Below, in pieces: positions 26,829 through 35,319 of a DNA stretch of 64,000 nt. The DNA lies in the NCBI GenBank assembly GCA_001464835.1, contig LNDS01000039.1, positions 1 to 64,000 of the forward strand, read 5' to 3'. The stretch is from Rhizobiales bacterium Ga0077525. Its GTDB lineage: Bacteria; Pseudomonadota; Alphaproteobacteria; Rhizobiales; Xanthobacteraceae. The notes beneath the pieces were generated by a model. The model searched no databases and was not told the origin of the DNA. It worked only from the letters and a program-made list of their open reading frames with translations. The position numbers and the translations under genes were made by a program. How positions within the stretch are numbered: position 1 is the first letter of the stretch; the number at the start of each line of letters is the position of its first letter.

Positions 26829-27740
26829 TCACACCAGCCGGTACTCGCCGTCGATCGACGGCGTGCCATCGGTGACGACGGCGCCGCGCGCCACCAGATC
26901 TTCCATATGCGCCAGTACCGACATGCCAGCGGCACCGGTCAGGCGCGGATCGATGCCGATATAGATCGCGCGCACAATGGACGGAATGTCGGTGGCGCCT
27001 TTGCCGAGGCGGTGCAGGATCGAGGCTTCGCGCGCCATGCGGTGGAGAATGTAATAATTGACGAAGCGGTTGGCGTCGCCGATCGCCGGGCCGTGGCCGG
27101 GGAAATAGACCTGCTCGGAGCGCTTGGCCAGCTTGTAGAGAGAGGCCATGTAGTCGCTCATCGCGCCATCCGGCGGCGCGACGATGGTGGTCGCCCAGGC
27201 CATCACATGATCGCCGACGAAAATCGCGTTGGCTTCCTTGTAGGCATAGGCCATGTGGTTGGCAGTGTGGCCCGGCGTGGCGACGGCTTCGATCGTCCAG
27301 CCGTCGCCCTGCACGACCTCGCCGTCTTTCAGAAAGACGTCGGGCACAAAATCGCGGTCGCCGCTTGAATCGAGCGGGTTGTTCTCGCCGATGTGCAGGG
27401 GCCGCGCGGCACGGTGAATGCCTTCGGCATAGACGGTGGCGCCGGTGGCGCGCTTGACCGCCGGCACCGCCGGCGAGTGATCACGGTGGGTGTGGGTGAC
27501 GAAAATATGCGTCACGGTCTCGCCGCGCACGGCATCGAGCAAGGCACCGATATGCGCCGGATCGTCCGGGCCGGGATCGACGATAGCGACGTTGCCGGTG
27601 CCGATAATGTAGCTGATCGTGCCCTTGAAGGTGAACGGGCTCGGATTGTTGGCCATGATCCGGCGCACGCCGGGCATCACGCGATCGACCGTATCGGGCG
27701 CGAGATCGAGGTTTTTGTCGTAAGGGATGTCGTCGGCCAT
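26829..27740 (-). CDS. MBL-fold metallohydrolase, LACTB2-like
   Basis: The 303-residue protein has the metallo-beta-lactamase metal site HTHRDH (83-88). It also has GWTIEAVATPGHTANHM, the Asp in FVGDHVMAW, the PGHGP segment and a C-terminal winged-helix-like region, as in LACTB2-type hydrolases and ribonucleases. It may hydrolyse thioesters or RNA; the substrate is unknown. ATG 27740 gives the family N-terminus. In-frame codons further out would read through the palindromic repeat at 27754-27832 and are rejected. The dehydratase gene lies upstream on the same strand across that repeat. Confidence 0.87.
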   Translation of the reverse strand: MADDIPYDKNLDLAPDTVDRVMPGVRRIMANNPSPFTFKGTISYIIGTGNVAIVDPGPDDPAHIGALLDAVRGETVTHIFVTHTHRDHSPAVPAVKRATGATVYAEGIHRAARPLHIGENNPLDSSGDRDFVPDVFLKDGEVVQGDGWTIEAVATPGHTANHMAYAYKEANAIFVGDHVMAWATTIVAPPDGAMSDYMASLYKLAKRSEQVYFPGHGPAIGDANRFVNYYILHRMAREASILHRLGKGATDIPSIVRAIYIGIDPRLTGAAGMSVLAHMEDLVARGAVVTDGTPSIDGEYRLV

Positions 27741-27753
27741 GAAACTCTGCTTT

Positions 27754-27832
27754 CCGTCATGGCCGGGCTTGACCCGGCCATCCACGACTTGAAAATAGAC
27801 GTGGATGCCCGGCATAAAGCCGGGCATGACGG
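27754..27832. repeat. Palindromic repeat, family C (GTCATGGCCGGG)
   Basis: CCGTCATGGCCGGG...CCGGGCATGACGG with nested GGCCGGG and GCCCGGC stems. It lies between the MBL and dehydratase genes. The element at 63571-63660 shares the GTCATGCCCG core. Confidence 0.65.
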
Positions 27833-27858
27833 CGTATTAGATCAAGGCTCTCGCCGGA

Positions 27859-29583
27859 TCAATGTATCTCCGGCTCCGGCACCTTGCCGGCCTTGGCGAG
27901 GAAATCGAAATCGCAGCCGTCGTCGGCCTGGCCGATATGCTCGGAGAACAGCGCGCCGTAGCCACGCGGGTATTTCGGCGCCGGCGGAATCCATGAAGCC
28001 TTGCGGCGCGCCATTTCCTCATCGCTGACATGCAGATGAATGGTGCGCGCCGGAATGTCGACCTCGATCTCGTCGCCGGTCTGCACGAAAGCCAGCGGCC
28101 CGCCGACGAAACTCTCCGGCGCGACATGCAGGATGCAGGCGCCGTAGCTGGTGCCGCTCATGCGCGCATCGGAAATGCGCAGCATGTCGCGCACGCCTTG
28201 CTTCACCAGCTTCTTCGGGATTGGCAGCATGCCCCATTCCGGCATGCCGGGGCCGCCCTGCGGACCCGAGTTCTTCAGCACCAGAATATGATCGGCGGTG
28301 ACGTCGAGATCATCGCGCTCGACCTCGCGCGCCATCTCATCATAGTTCTCGAAGGCGATCACCGGGCCTCGATGCTTGTGCAGGCGTTTCTCGGCCGCCG
28401 ACGGCTTCATGACGCAGCCGCGCGGCGCCAGATTGCCGCGCAGCACCGCCGTAGCGCCGTCGCTGTTGACCGGGTCGTTGAGCGACTTGATGACGTCGGC
28501 GTTGTAGACCGCGGCGTCCGAAATATTTTCCGCCACCGTCTTGCCGCTAACCGTCATCTGCGAGGTGTCGAGCACACTGCGCAACTGCACCATCAGCGCT
28601 TTCAGGCCGCCGGCATAAAAGAAGTCCTCCATCAGGAACGCGCCGGACGGCCGCACATTGGCGATGACCGGAACTTCGCGCGAAATTTCGTCGAAGCGGT
28701 TCATATCAAGCGGAATGCCGGCGCGGCGCGCAATGGCGACGAGATGGATGATGCAGTTGGTCGACCCGGCCATCGCCATGTGCACCTTGATGGCATTGTC
28801 GACCGAATTTTTGGTGATGATCTTGTCCGGCGTCAGATCGTCCCACACCATGTCGACGATGCGGCGGCCGGACGCGATCGCCATGCGCGCGTGCCCAGCA
28901 TCGGGCGCCGGGATCGACGACGCGCCGGGCAACGTGAAGCCGAGCGCTTCGGCAACCGCCATCATGGTCGCCGCCGTGCCCATGGTCATGCAGGTGCCGA
29001 ACGAGCGGGCAATGCCGCCTTCGATTTCCTGCCACTGCTCCTCGGTGATCTTGCCGGCGCGTTTCTCGTCCCAGTACTTCCAGGTATCGGAGCCCGAGCC
29101 GAGCACCTGGCCGTGCCAGTTGCCGCGCAACATGGGCCCTGCCGGCATGAAGATCGCCGGCACACCCATCGAGATCGCGCCCATCAACAGGCCGGGCGTG
29201 GTCTTGTCGCAGCCCCCTAACAGCACCGCGCCGTCGATCGGATGGCTACGCAAAAGCTCTTCGACTTCCATCGCCAGCAGATTGCGGTACAGCATGGTGG
29301 TCGGCTTGACGAAAGTCTCCGATAGCGACATCGCCGGCAACTCCAGCGGGAACCCGCCGGCCTGCAACACGCCGCGCTTCACCTCTTCGGCGCGCGTGCG
29401 CAGATGGACATGACACGGGTTGATATCGCTCCAGGTGTTGATGATGCCGATGACCGGCTTCGAGCCCCAATCGACCGAGTCATAACCGATCTGGCGCAGG
29501 CGCGAGCGGTGGCCGAACGAGCGCAGATCGTTGACGCCGAGCCAGCGGTGGCTGCGCAATTGTTCGGGAGTCTTGCGGGTCAT
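27859..29583 (-). CDS. IlvD/Edd-family dehydratase, L-arabinonate dehydratase-like
   Basis: The 574-residue protein belongs to the Fe-S sugar-acid dehydratases. Three cysteines, C57 (NPCHVH), C125 (LGGCDKTTPG) and C198 (FGTCMTM), match in spacing the [2Fe-2S] ligands of Rhizobium L-arabinonate dehydratase. The C-terminal DARMSGTSYG holds the catalytic Ser. The length also fits pentonate dehydratases rather than DHAD of branched-chain amino acid synthesis. The likely reaction is dehydration of an aldonic acid to its 2-keto-3-deoxy form. GGAG lies six bases before ATG 29583. No aldolase or pentose genes flank it; the dgo genes are about 7-10 kb away. Confidence 0.86.
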   Translation of the reverse strand: MTRKTPEQLRSHRWLGVNDLRSFGHRSRLRQIGYDSVDWGSKPVIGIINTWSDINPCHVHLRTRAEEVKRGVLQAGGFPLELPAMSLSETFVKPTTMLYRNLLAMEVEELLRSHPIDGAVLLGGCDKTTPGLLMGAISMGVPAIFMPAGPMLRGNWHGQVLGSGSDTWKYWDEKRAGKITEEQWQEIEGGIARSFGTCMTMGTAATMMAVAEALGFTLPGASSIPAPDAGHARMAIASGRRIVDMVWDDLTPDKIITKNSVDNAIKVHMAMAGSTNCIIHLVAIARRAGIPLDMNRFDEISREVPVIANVRPSGAFLMEDFFYAGGLKALMVQLRSVLDTSQMTVSGKTVAENISDAAVYNADVIKSLNDPVNSDGATAVLRGNLAPRGCVMKPSAAEKRLHKHRGPVIAFENYDEMAREVERDDLDVTADHILVLKNSGPQGGPGMPEWGMLPIPKKLVKQGVRDMLRISDARMSGTSYGACILHVAPESFVGGPLAFVQTGDEIEVDIPARTIHLHVSDEEMARRKASWIPPAPKYPRGYGALFSEHIGQADDGCDFDFLAKAGKVPEPEIH

Positions 29584-29647
29584 GTCGGTCTCCGGTTTCG
29601 CGGACGTGAGGGTAGCGCGGCAGATTTTGCCATGCCACACTCATTCG

Positions 29648-31081
29648 ATGCGGCACAGATTTGATTTTCTCGGCACACGATTTGTTTTTAGTTTGTGCAT
29701 ATTCGCGGTTCTGGCGGCGGCGATCCTGACGCGGCCGGCAAAATGGATGGGCGATTTCGACCAGTCGTTCTACCTGACCATCGCCTATGACCTCGACCGC
29801 TATGGCGTCTACAGCAACGGCATGTTCGACGACGTCAACAGCGTCGATGCGCGGCCCGCGCCCGGCATGTTCATTGCGCCGCTCTATCCCCTGCTCGTGC
29901 TCGCCGCCACCAAGATCGATCCGCGCTTCGCAGCGGCAGCGTGGTGCAGCGTCGAGGCCAATCACGAACGGCGCAACCGCGACAGTTGCGAGACCTATTC
30001 GCGGCCGATGCATCTCATCCATGCGCTGCTGCTGGCGCTCGGCGTGGTGGCGGTGGCGCGCGCGGCCGAATTGATTTTTCCCGGCATGGCGACGTTCTGG
30101 CTGACCGGCGTCTTCGTCACTATCGGGCTGCAGCCCACGGAAGAATTGTTTTCCTTCGTCATGACCGAGAGCCTGACCTTCTCGCTGTTCAGCCTGACGA
30201 CGCTGGCTTTGGTGAAAAGCTGGACCGCGCCAGGCTGGCGCTATGTCGCGCTGACCGGCGTGCTGCTCGGGCTTTTGTGCCTGACCCGCACGGCGTTCAT
30301 CGTGCTGGCGCCAGTAATGTTGGTGCTGATCGCCATCAACGCGCGCCGGACCGGCAGCGCTTTGGCCGGCCGCACCCTGTGGCAAAGCCTTGCCGCCTTC
30401 GCCGTCTGCTTCGCCGTGACGATCGCGCCGTGGGCGATCCGCAATTCCATCTCGGTCGGCAAGTTCGCCATGACGGAGGAATATGGCGCGGCGTCGATGG
30501 TCGAGCGCTTTGCCTTCAACCGCATGACGCCGAAGGAATTCGCGCTGGCCTTTCCCTATTGCCTGCCCACGATCGGACCCTGCCTGATCGCCAGCACCGT
30601 CGGCACCGCGGCGACCGGCCGCTTCGAATGGTACACGGCCGACAGCTTTTTCCGCATGGGCCGCGCCCTTCGCACCGAACTCCTCGCCGTGCACAAGAAG
30701 CTCGATCCGGTGATCGGCGAAATTTTCCGCGCCGAGATGCGCGACAACTGGTGGCGGCACATTCTGGTCAGCATACCGCTGGCCTGGTGCGGCATGTGGG
30801 TCGGCGGCATGTTCGGGCTGTTCCTCGCGCCGGCCTTCGCCATCGCTGCCATCGCCGCGATCCGGCGGCGGCAATGGCTGTTCATTCTCTACGCGGTGCC
30901 GGCGCTGACCATGCTGGCGCTGCATGCCGGGCTCGCCAATCACTACACGCGCTACAACCTGATCCTGCTCGGCCCGTTCGCCGCTGCTGCTGCGTGGCTT
31001 GTGGCGCAATGTTTCAGTCGGCATGGTGGCCTGTTTTCGCGCGTGCGTTGGCGATGGCGAGCGCCCGCGCCAATGCCGTGA
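29648..31081 (+). CDS. Polytopic membrane glycosyltransferase-like protein
   Basis: The 477-residue protein begins with a membrane helix (FVFSLCIFAVLAAAIL), then DFDQSFYLTIAYDL, resembling the first loop of ArnT/PMT-type GT-C glycosyltransferases, whose conserved acidic residue binds the lipid-linked donor. About ten further helices follow. The C-terminus is basic (RVRWRWRAPAP). It diverges from the dehydratase gene and converges on a GT2/DUF2304/methyltransferase operon, with which it may use polyprenyl-phosphate sugars. The last 68 bases overlap the 3' end of the DUF2304 gene. The exact family is uncertain. Confidence 0.72.
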   Translation: MRHRFDFLGTRFVFSLCIFAVLAAAILTRPAKWMGDFDQSFYLTIAYDLDRYGVYSNGMFDDVNSVDARPAPGMFIAPLYPLLVLAATKIDPRFAAAAWCSVEANHERRNRDSCETYSRPMHLIHALLLALGVVAVARAAELIFPGMATFWLTGVFVTIGLQPTEELFSFVMTESLTFSLFSLTTLALVKSWTAPGWRYVALTGVLLGLLCLTRTAFIVLAPVMLVLIAINARRTGSALAGRTLWQSLAAFAVCFAVTIAPWAIRNSISVGKFAMTEEYGAASMVERFAFNRMTPKEFALAFPYCLPTIGPCLIASTVGTAATGRFEWYTADSFFRMGRALRTELLAVHKKLDPVIGEIFRAEMRDNWWRHILVSIPLAWCGMWVGGMFGLFLAPAFAIAAIAAIRRRQWLFILYAVPALTMLALHAGLANHYTRYNLILLGPFAAAAAWLVAQCFSRHGGLFSRVRWRWRAPAPMP

Positions 31082-31352
31082 TCGACTCCATCTGCATGCG
31101 CAATTTGAGATGCAGGTTGAGCAGGATCAGCATGCTGATGGCGACCCAGATATAAAGCACGAGATCGACGCCGCGGCCGACGCCGGCGAAAGCGGCAAGC
31201 CGCGTGGCGTGCGACGGAATCCAGACGAAGTACAGACCGCCGAGTGCCGCCAGCATCGACAGCAGGCCGACCACCGGCGAGCGCCGGTATTGCAGATAGG
31301 CATAGAGCATGACGGCCGTCAGCAGCGCCGTCAGCGATATCTGGGCGATCAT
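31014..31352 (-). CDS. DUF2304 membrane protein
   Basis: The 112-residue protein has three membrane helices (starting at residue 3, LTALLTAVMLYAYL, then LLSMLAALGGLYFVW and LVLYIWVAISMLILLN) and a basic-amphipathic tail. DUF2304 proteins usually sit next to polyprenyl-phosphate glycosyltransferases, as here. The start overlaps the GT2 gene by four bases (ATGA), so it is translationally coupled. It probably anchors or assists that enzyme. Its 3' end overlaps the converging membrane protein gene by 68 bases. Confidence 0.84.
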   Translation of the reverse strand: MIAQISLTALLTAVMLYAYLQYRRSPVVGLLSMLAALGGLYFVWIPSHATRLAAFAGVGRGVDLVLYIWVAISMLILLNLHLKLRMQMESITALARALAIANARAKTGHHAD

Positions 31353-32029
31353 CGGTGCAGCCTCCGTGCGAACAGGTCCAATAGAATTGTCAAAGCGTCG
31401 CCGAGCTTCTGGCCCTTGGCCAGCGAATAGGCGCTGTAGTCGATGGTGACCGGCACCTCGACATATTTCAGCCCGCTCTCGGAAATCTGGTGCAGAATTT
31501 CGGAGGCGTGCGCCATCTTGTTCTGGCGCAGCCGGATGCGCTCGGCGCCGCGCCTGGTCATGCCGCGCAGGCCATTATGCGTGTCGGTGATGTTCATGCC
31601 GACGGTGAGGCGCGTGAACCAAGTCGCGAGTTTCAGAGTAACGCGGCGCGACCAGGGCTGGTTCAAAGTGTCGCCGAGAAAACGGCTGCCGAGCGCATAG
31701 TCGGCGTTATGCTGCGTCAGCGCCGCGGCGAGCGCGGCGATGTCCGATACGCGATGCTGGCCGTCGCCGTCAAAAGTGACGATTGTCGCCGCGCCTTGCG
31801 ACAGCGCGAACTCGATGCCGGTCTGCAAGGCGGCGCCTTGCCCGAGATTGATCGGATGGCGCACCACGACCGCGCCGGCGGCCTCGGCGGCGTCGCCCGT
31901 GCCGTCGCGCGAACCGTCATCGACCACCGCGACGGAATAGCCGGCCTGTTTTACGCCAGCGACCACGCCGGCGATCACGGTCGCCTCGTTATAGGCGGCT
32001 ATCACGACCCAGAGGGAATGCGTTTTCAT
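31349..32029 (-). CDS. GT2 glycosyltransferase, dolichol-phosphate-mannose synthase-like
   Basis: The 226-residue protein has a GT-A fold: AAYNEATVIAGVV at the start, VVDDGSRDGTG, and TFDGDGQH as the DxD-type metal site. A membrane-associated tail is absent; the neighbouring DUF2304 protein may supply the anchor. Such enzymes transfer a sugar from a nucleotide donor to polyprenyl phosphate at the inner membrane face. It lies three bases after the EamA/SMR-like gene and overlaps the DUF2304 gene, so all are in one operon. Confidence 0.9.
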   Translation of the reverse strand: MKTHSLWVVIAAYNEATVIAGVVAGVKQAGYSVAVVDDGSRDGTGDAAEAAGAVVVRHPINLGQGAALQTGIEFALSQGAATIVTFDGDGQHRVSDIAALAAALTQHNADYALGSRFLGDTLNQPWSRRVTLKLATWFTRLTVGMNITDTHNGLRGMTRRGAERIRLRQNKMAHASEILHQISESGLKYVEVPVTIDYSAYSLAKGQKLGDALTILLDLFARRLHR

Positions 32030-32032
32030 GGT

Positions 32033-32398
32033 TCAACCGGCGACAAAGAAAAGGCCGCACAGGATCAGCGCGATGCCGATGGCGAGCTTGGTCGAAAACG
32101 GCTCGGCAAAAATCAGGATGCCCAGCACCGGCGTGATCGCGAAGGCCAAGGCTACGAACGGATAGGCCCGCGACAGCGGCGTGAAGGTCAAGATCCACAC
32201 CCACAGCACCGACAGTCCGGCATAGAGCACGATGGCGAGCACGAAATATGGATTGACCAGGCCGACGAGGCGTTCGCTCAGCGAACCGTCCGGCGTCGCA
32301 CGGTTGGCGGCGAGCTTGAAAATGAGCTGGCCGCCGGCCATGGCCACGGCATAGCCGAGCAGCAGCGCGATTTGCGTCAGAGTCAGGCGTTCGCTCAT
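32033..32398 (-). CDS. Small EamA/SMR-type membrane transporter
   Basis: The 121-residue protein has four membrane helices and resembles ArnE/SMR-type small multidrug-resistance or flippase subunits (LLLGYAVAMAGGQLIFKLAA at the start, FVALAFAITPVLGIL in helix 3). In this setting, between a methyltransferase and a polyprenyl-phosphate glycosyltransferase, a role in flipping lipid-linked sugars is plausible. The start overlaps the end of the methyltransferase gene (ATGA). A longer frame upstream of 32398 is an overlap shadow. Confidence 0.82.
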   Translation of the reverse strand: MSERLTLTQIALLLGYAVAMAGGQLIFKLAANRATPDGSLSERLVGLVNPYFVLAIVLYAGLSVLWVWILTFTPLSRAYPFVALAFAITPVLGILIFAEPFSTKLAIGIALILCGLFFVAG

Positions 32399-33294
32399 GG
32401 CATTGGCTTTCGCAGCACGACGCGCATGGCGTCGAACAGATTGGCCGGCAGGCCGATGCGGCTCGCCGCCGCAGCGCGTGTCGGACGAAGCCCCAGCATG
32501 CGCTTCAACTGGAACACGATCAGCGACAGCGGCACGATCTTCCACGGATGCTCGAAACGCTCCATCCGCAGGCCGAGTTGTTCCGCCATGCCGCGCATGC
32601 TTTCGCGCGTGAAGAACCATAAATGCTGCGGCGGCGTCATCAGCCGCCAGCGCGCACCGGCGAGACGCGCTGGCAACGAACCGAAATCGCCGGTGGCGAT
32701 GACGATGATGCCGCCGGGATTGAGATGCCGTTCGCACAGCGCCAATGTACCGAGCGGGTCCGGCAAATGCTCAATGACATCGAGCAGCACGATGACGTCG
32801 AACGGCGCGAGGCCGGACAACATGCGCTCGTCGGCGGCGCCGGTGATGACATTGAGGCCAAGCGAGCGGCCATGCGCGGCGGCATCCTCTGAAATTTCAA
32901 TGCCGGTGACATCGAAATGCGGTTTGGCGGCGGCGAGGAAAAAGCCATAGGCGCAGCCGAGTTCGAGCAGCCGCGCGCCTGACTTGAAGCCGCGGATGAA
33001 ATCGACAGTGGCGGCGAACTCGCGGCGCAGCACCGGTTCGGCGCCGAGGTAATCGGCATAGCCGTCGGCATGGCCGCCGTCGAAATAATCGCGCGTGTAG
33101 TAGCGCTCCGGATCGAAGCCGGCGGTCTCGGTGCGGCCGAGGCCGCAAACCGCGCACTGCCAGATGTCGCAGCCGTTGCGCACATAGAGAAACCTGTGCG
33201 CGGTCGCGCGCGCGCAGGCCGGACAGAGCCGGACATCGTCACGCCGGGCGGGCTTTGCCGCCGCCGGCTCATGTAGCCGTGGGTGTTCGTTCAT
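32395..33294 (-). CDS. Class I SAM-dependent methyltransferase with zinc ribbon
   Basis: The 299-residue protein has an N-terminal four-cysteine ribbon (CPAC and CAVC, about residues 23-50) and a Rossmann methyltransferase domain: LLELGCAYGFFL (motif I), VTGIEIS, and VIVLLDVIEHLPDP. A C-terminal hydrophobic stretch (PLSLIVFQLKRML) may touch the membrane. The layout matches methyltransferases of polysaccharide and glycolipid loci. It is the first gene of the four-gene operon toward DUF2304. ATG 33294 gives the ribbon right at the start; upstream in-frame codons overlap the transporter gene. Confidence 0.87.
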   Translation of the reverse strand: MNEHPRLHEPAAAKPARRDDVRLCPACARATAHRFLYVRNGCDIWQCAVCGLGRTETAGFDPERYYTRDYFDGGHADGYADYLGAEPVLRREFAATVDFIRGFKSGARLLELGCAYGFFLAAAKPHFDVTGIEISEDAAAHGRSLGLNVITGAADERMLSGLAPFDVIVLLDVIEHLPDPLGTLALCERHLNPGGIIVIATGDFGSLPARLAGARWRLMTPPQHLWFFTRESMRGMAEQLGLRMERFEHPWKIVPLSLIVFQLKRMLGLRPTRAAAASRIGLPANLFDAMRVVLRKPMP

Positions 33295-33326
33295 AGTGTC
33301 CGCTTGGCGGCCTGAGGTGCCATGGC

Positions 33327-35261
33327 TCAGGACGCAGTTTCCGCAGGGCTGCGTCCAGCCGCCAGGCTCGCGGCCGCGCGGCGGCCGGCGAGTTGACTGA
33401 GGATGACGAGCACGCCGAGACCGGCGCCGGCAAGATCCGTAATCAGCCCCGGGAAGATCAGCAGAAGGCCGGCCCCGACCAGCGCGGCACGCTGCCAATA
33501 GACCGTGGCAGTGATGAAATAACCGTGCAGGCCGGCGGCAAACATGAGAATGCCGGCCGACGCCGTGACGAAAGCGCCGATGACCTGGGGCCAGGTTCCG
33601 ATCATCAGCAGCGCCGGCTCATAAATGAGCATGAACGGCACGATGAAGCCGGCGGCGCCGATCTTCACCGCGGCCCAGCCCGACGCCCACAGATCGGCCT
33701 TGGCGATGCCGGCGGCGGCGAACACGGCGAGCGCGACAGGCGGTGTGATCGCCGACAGAACGGCAAAGTACAAAGCGAACATGTGCGCGGCCGGCGGGAT
33801 GACGCCGAGCTTGATGATCGCCGGCACCAGCAGCGCGGTCATGATGATGTAGGCCGGGGTCGTCGGCATGCCCATGCCGAGCACGATGCCGGCGCACATG
33901 GTCAGAACCAGCGCCAGCAGCAGTGAATGCTGCGACAGATGCGTGACGAACTGCGTGAACACAATGCCGAGGCCGGAGAGCGTGACCACGCCGATGACAA
34001 TGCCGGCGCAGGCGCAGGCCAGCGCGACGCCGAGCGCATTGCGCGCGCCATCGACGAAGGCGTCGCGGATATTCGGCCAGTTGACGTTCGGCCTGGTCGA
34101 AGCGCGCAGCGCCGCGACCGGGAAGCAGGCCAATGTGCCGACCAGCGCCGCCAGCGGCGCGCTGAAGCCGGAATACATCACGACCAGAATAAGCACGACC
34201 GGAATGAACAGATGGCCGCGCACGCGCATCACTTCGCCGAGCTTCGGCAATTCGGAGCGCGGCAGCCCCATCAGGCCGCGGCGCTTGGCTTCGAAATGCA
34301 CGGCGGCGAAACAGGCGACGTAATAGAGAATGGCCGGAATGATCGCCCAGATCACCACCTGCGCGTAAGACACCGCGAGAAACTCGGCCATGACAAAGGC
34401 AGCAGCGCCCATGATCGGCGGCATGATCTGGCCGCCGGTCGAAGCGGTCGCCTCAACGCCGGCGGCGAAATGCGGCGGGAAGCCGGAGCGTTTCATCAAC
34501 GGAATCGAGATCGGCCCATCGACCATGACGTTGGCCACCGCGCTGCCGGAAATCGTGCCGAACAGGCTGGACGATACCACCGACACCTTGCCGGGGCCGC
34601 CGGCGGTGTGACCGGTCAGCGCCATGGCGAAGTCCATGAACAATTGTCCGGTGCCGGTGCGCTCCATGAACGAGCCGAACAAGACGAAGATCAGCACGTA
34701 ACCGGCCGACACCGACAAGGGTATGCCGAAGATGCCTTCGGTCGTCATGAACAACTGGTCGAGCATGCGCTCCGGCTCGAGCCGGGCGATGAACAGGCCG
34801 TAGATTAGAAAGACGATGGCCGTTATCGGCAGCGCCCAGCCGATGACGCGGCGTGTCGCTTCCAGCACGATCAGCGTCAGCAGGACGCCCATCGCCATGT
34901 CCATCGGCGACAGGTCGTCGATATAGAAGATGCGATTGACGATGTACTGGTAGTTGACGAACAGATAGACGATCGGCGCGGCGGCCGCGACCAGCAGCAG
35001 GTAATCGAGCGGCGTCGGCAGCGTCAGCTTCGGCCCGTCCGGCTGGAAGCCGGTCGCCGCCAGTTCCTTGTCTTCGGACTTGGCGGTCGAGCGGTACAGC
35101 AGAAACACCAGCACCAAAGCAAACAGGAGATGCGTGCCGCGGAACAGCACTGCCTCGGCGGCGCCGAAGGCGATCGCCCACATATGATAAAACGCCATCA
35201 GAATGGCGATGACGACGAGGGCGTGCTGAAGGAGCGCGCGATGGCTGAGATTGAATTTCAT
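33327..35261 (-). CDS. TRAP transporter fused permease (TAXI type)
   Basis: The 644-residue membrane protein joins the small and large TRAP permease subunits in one chain with about 16-18 helices. The large-subunit motif region includes GMGMPTTPAY and the SGSAVANVMVDG segment. Such fused permeases work with TAXI binding proteins, here encoded next upstream. Substrate uptake is driven by an ion gradient. GAGGGG precedes ATG 35261. The substrate is likely an organic or sugar acid given the neighbouring dgo operon, but TAXI systems vary widely. Confidence 0.93.
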   Translation of the reverse strand: MKFNLSHRALLQHALVVIAILMAFYHMWAIAFGAAEAVLFRGTHLLFALVLVFLLYRSTAKSEDKELAATGFQPDGPKLTLPTPLDYLLLVAAAAPIVYLFVNYQYIVNRIFYIDDLSPMDMAMGVLLTLIVLEATRRVIGWALPITAIVFLIYGLFIARLEPERMLDQLFMTTEGIFGIPLSVSAGYVLIFVLFGSFMERTGTGQLFMDFAMALTGHTAGGPGKVSVVSSSLFGTISGSAVANVMVDGPISIPLMKRSGFPPHFAAGVEATASTGGQIMPPIMGAAAFVMAEFLAVSYAQVVIWAIIPAILYYVACFAAVHFEAKRRGLMGLPRSELPKLGEVMRVRGHLFIPVVLILVVMYSGFSAPLAALVGTLACFPVAALRASTRPNVNWPNIRDAFVDGARNALGVALACACAGIVIGVVTLSGLGIVFTQFVTHLSQHSLLLALVLTMCAGIVLGMGMPTTPAYIIMTALLVPAIIKLGVIPPAAHMFALYFAVLSAITPPVALAVFAAAGIAKADLWASGWAAVKIGAAGFIVPFMLIYEPALLMIGTWPQVIGAFVTASAGILMFAAGLHGYFITATVYWQRAALVGAGLLLIFPGLITDLAGAGLGVLVILSQLAGRRAAASLAAGRSPAETAS

Positions 35262-35319
35262 GCGCGATCCCCTCACGATAGCAAGGCCGGCCGCAACGCG
35301 CGGCCGGCTTTATGCTTGA

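Noticed and set aside
27741..27827. N-terminal extension of the MBL hydrolase
   Set aside because: The added residues are encoded by the palindromic repeat at 27754-27832, so ATG 27740 is the real start.
28030..29220. A 396-codon plus-strand frame opposite the dehydratase gene
   Set aside because: The IlvD/Edd dehydratase on the minus strand has all its catalytic cysteines; the plus frame is a compositional shadow.
33927..34808. Plus-strand frame opposite the TRAP permease gene
   Set aside because: The permease is a clear membrane protein; the opposite frame is polar and low in complexity.
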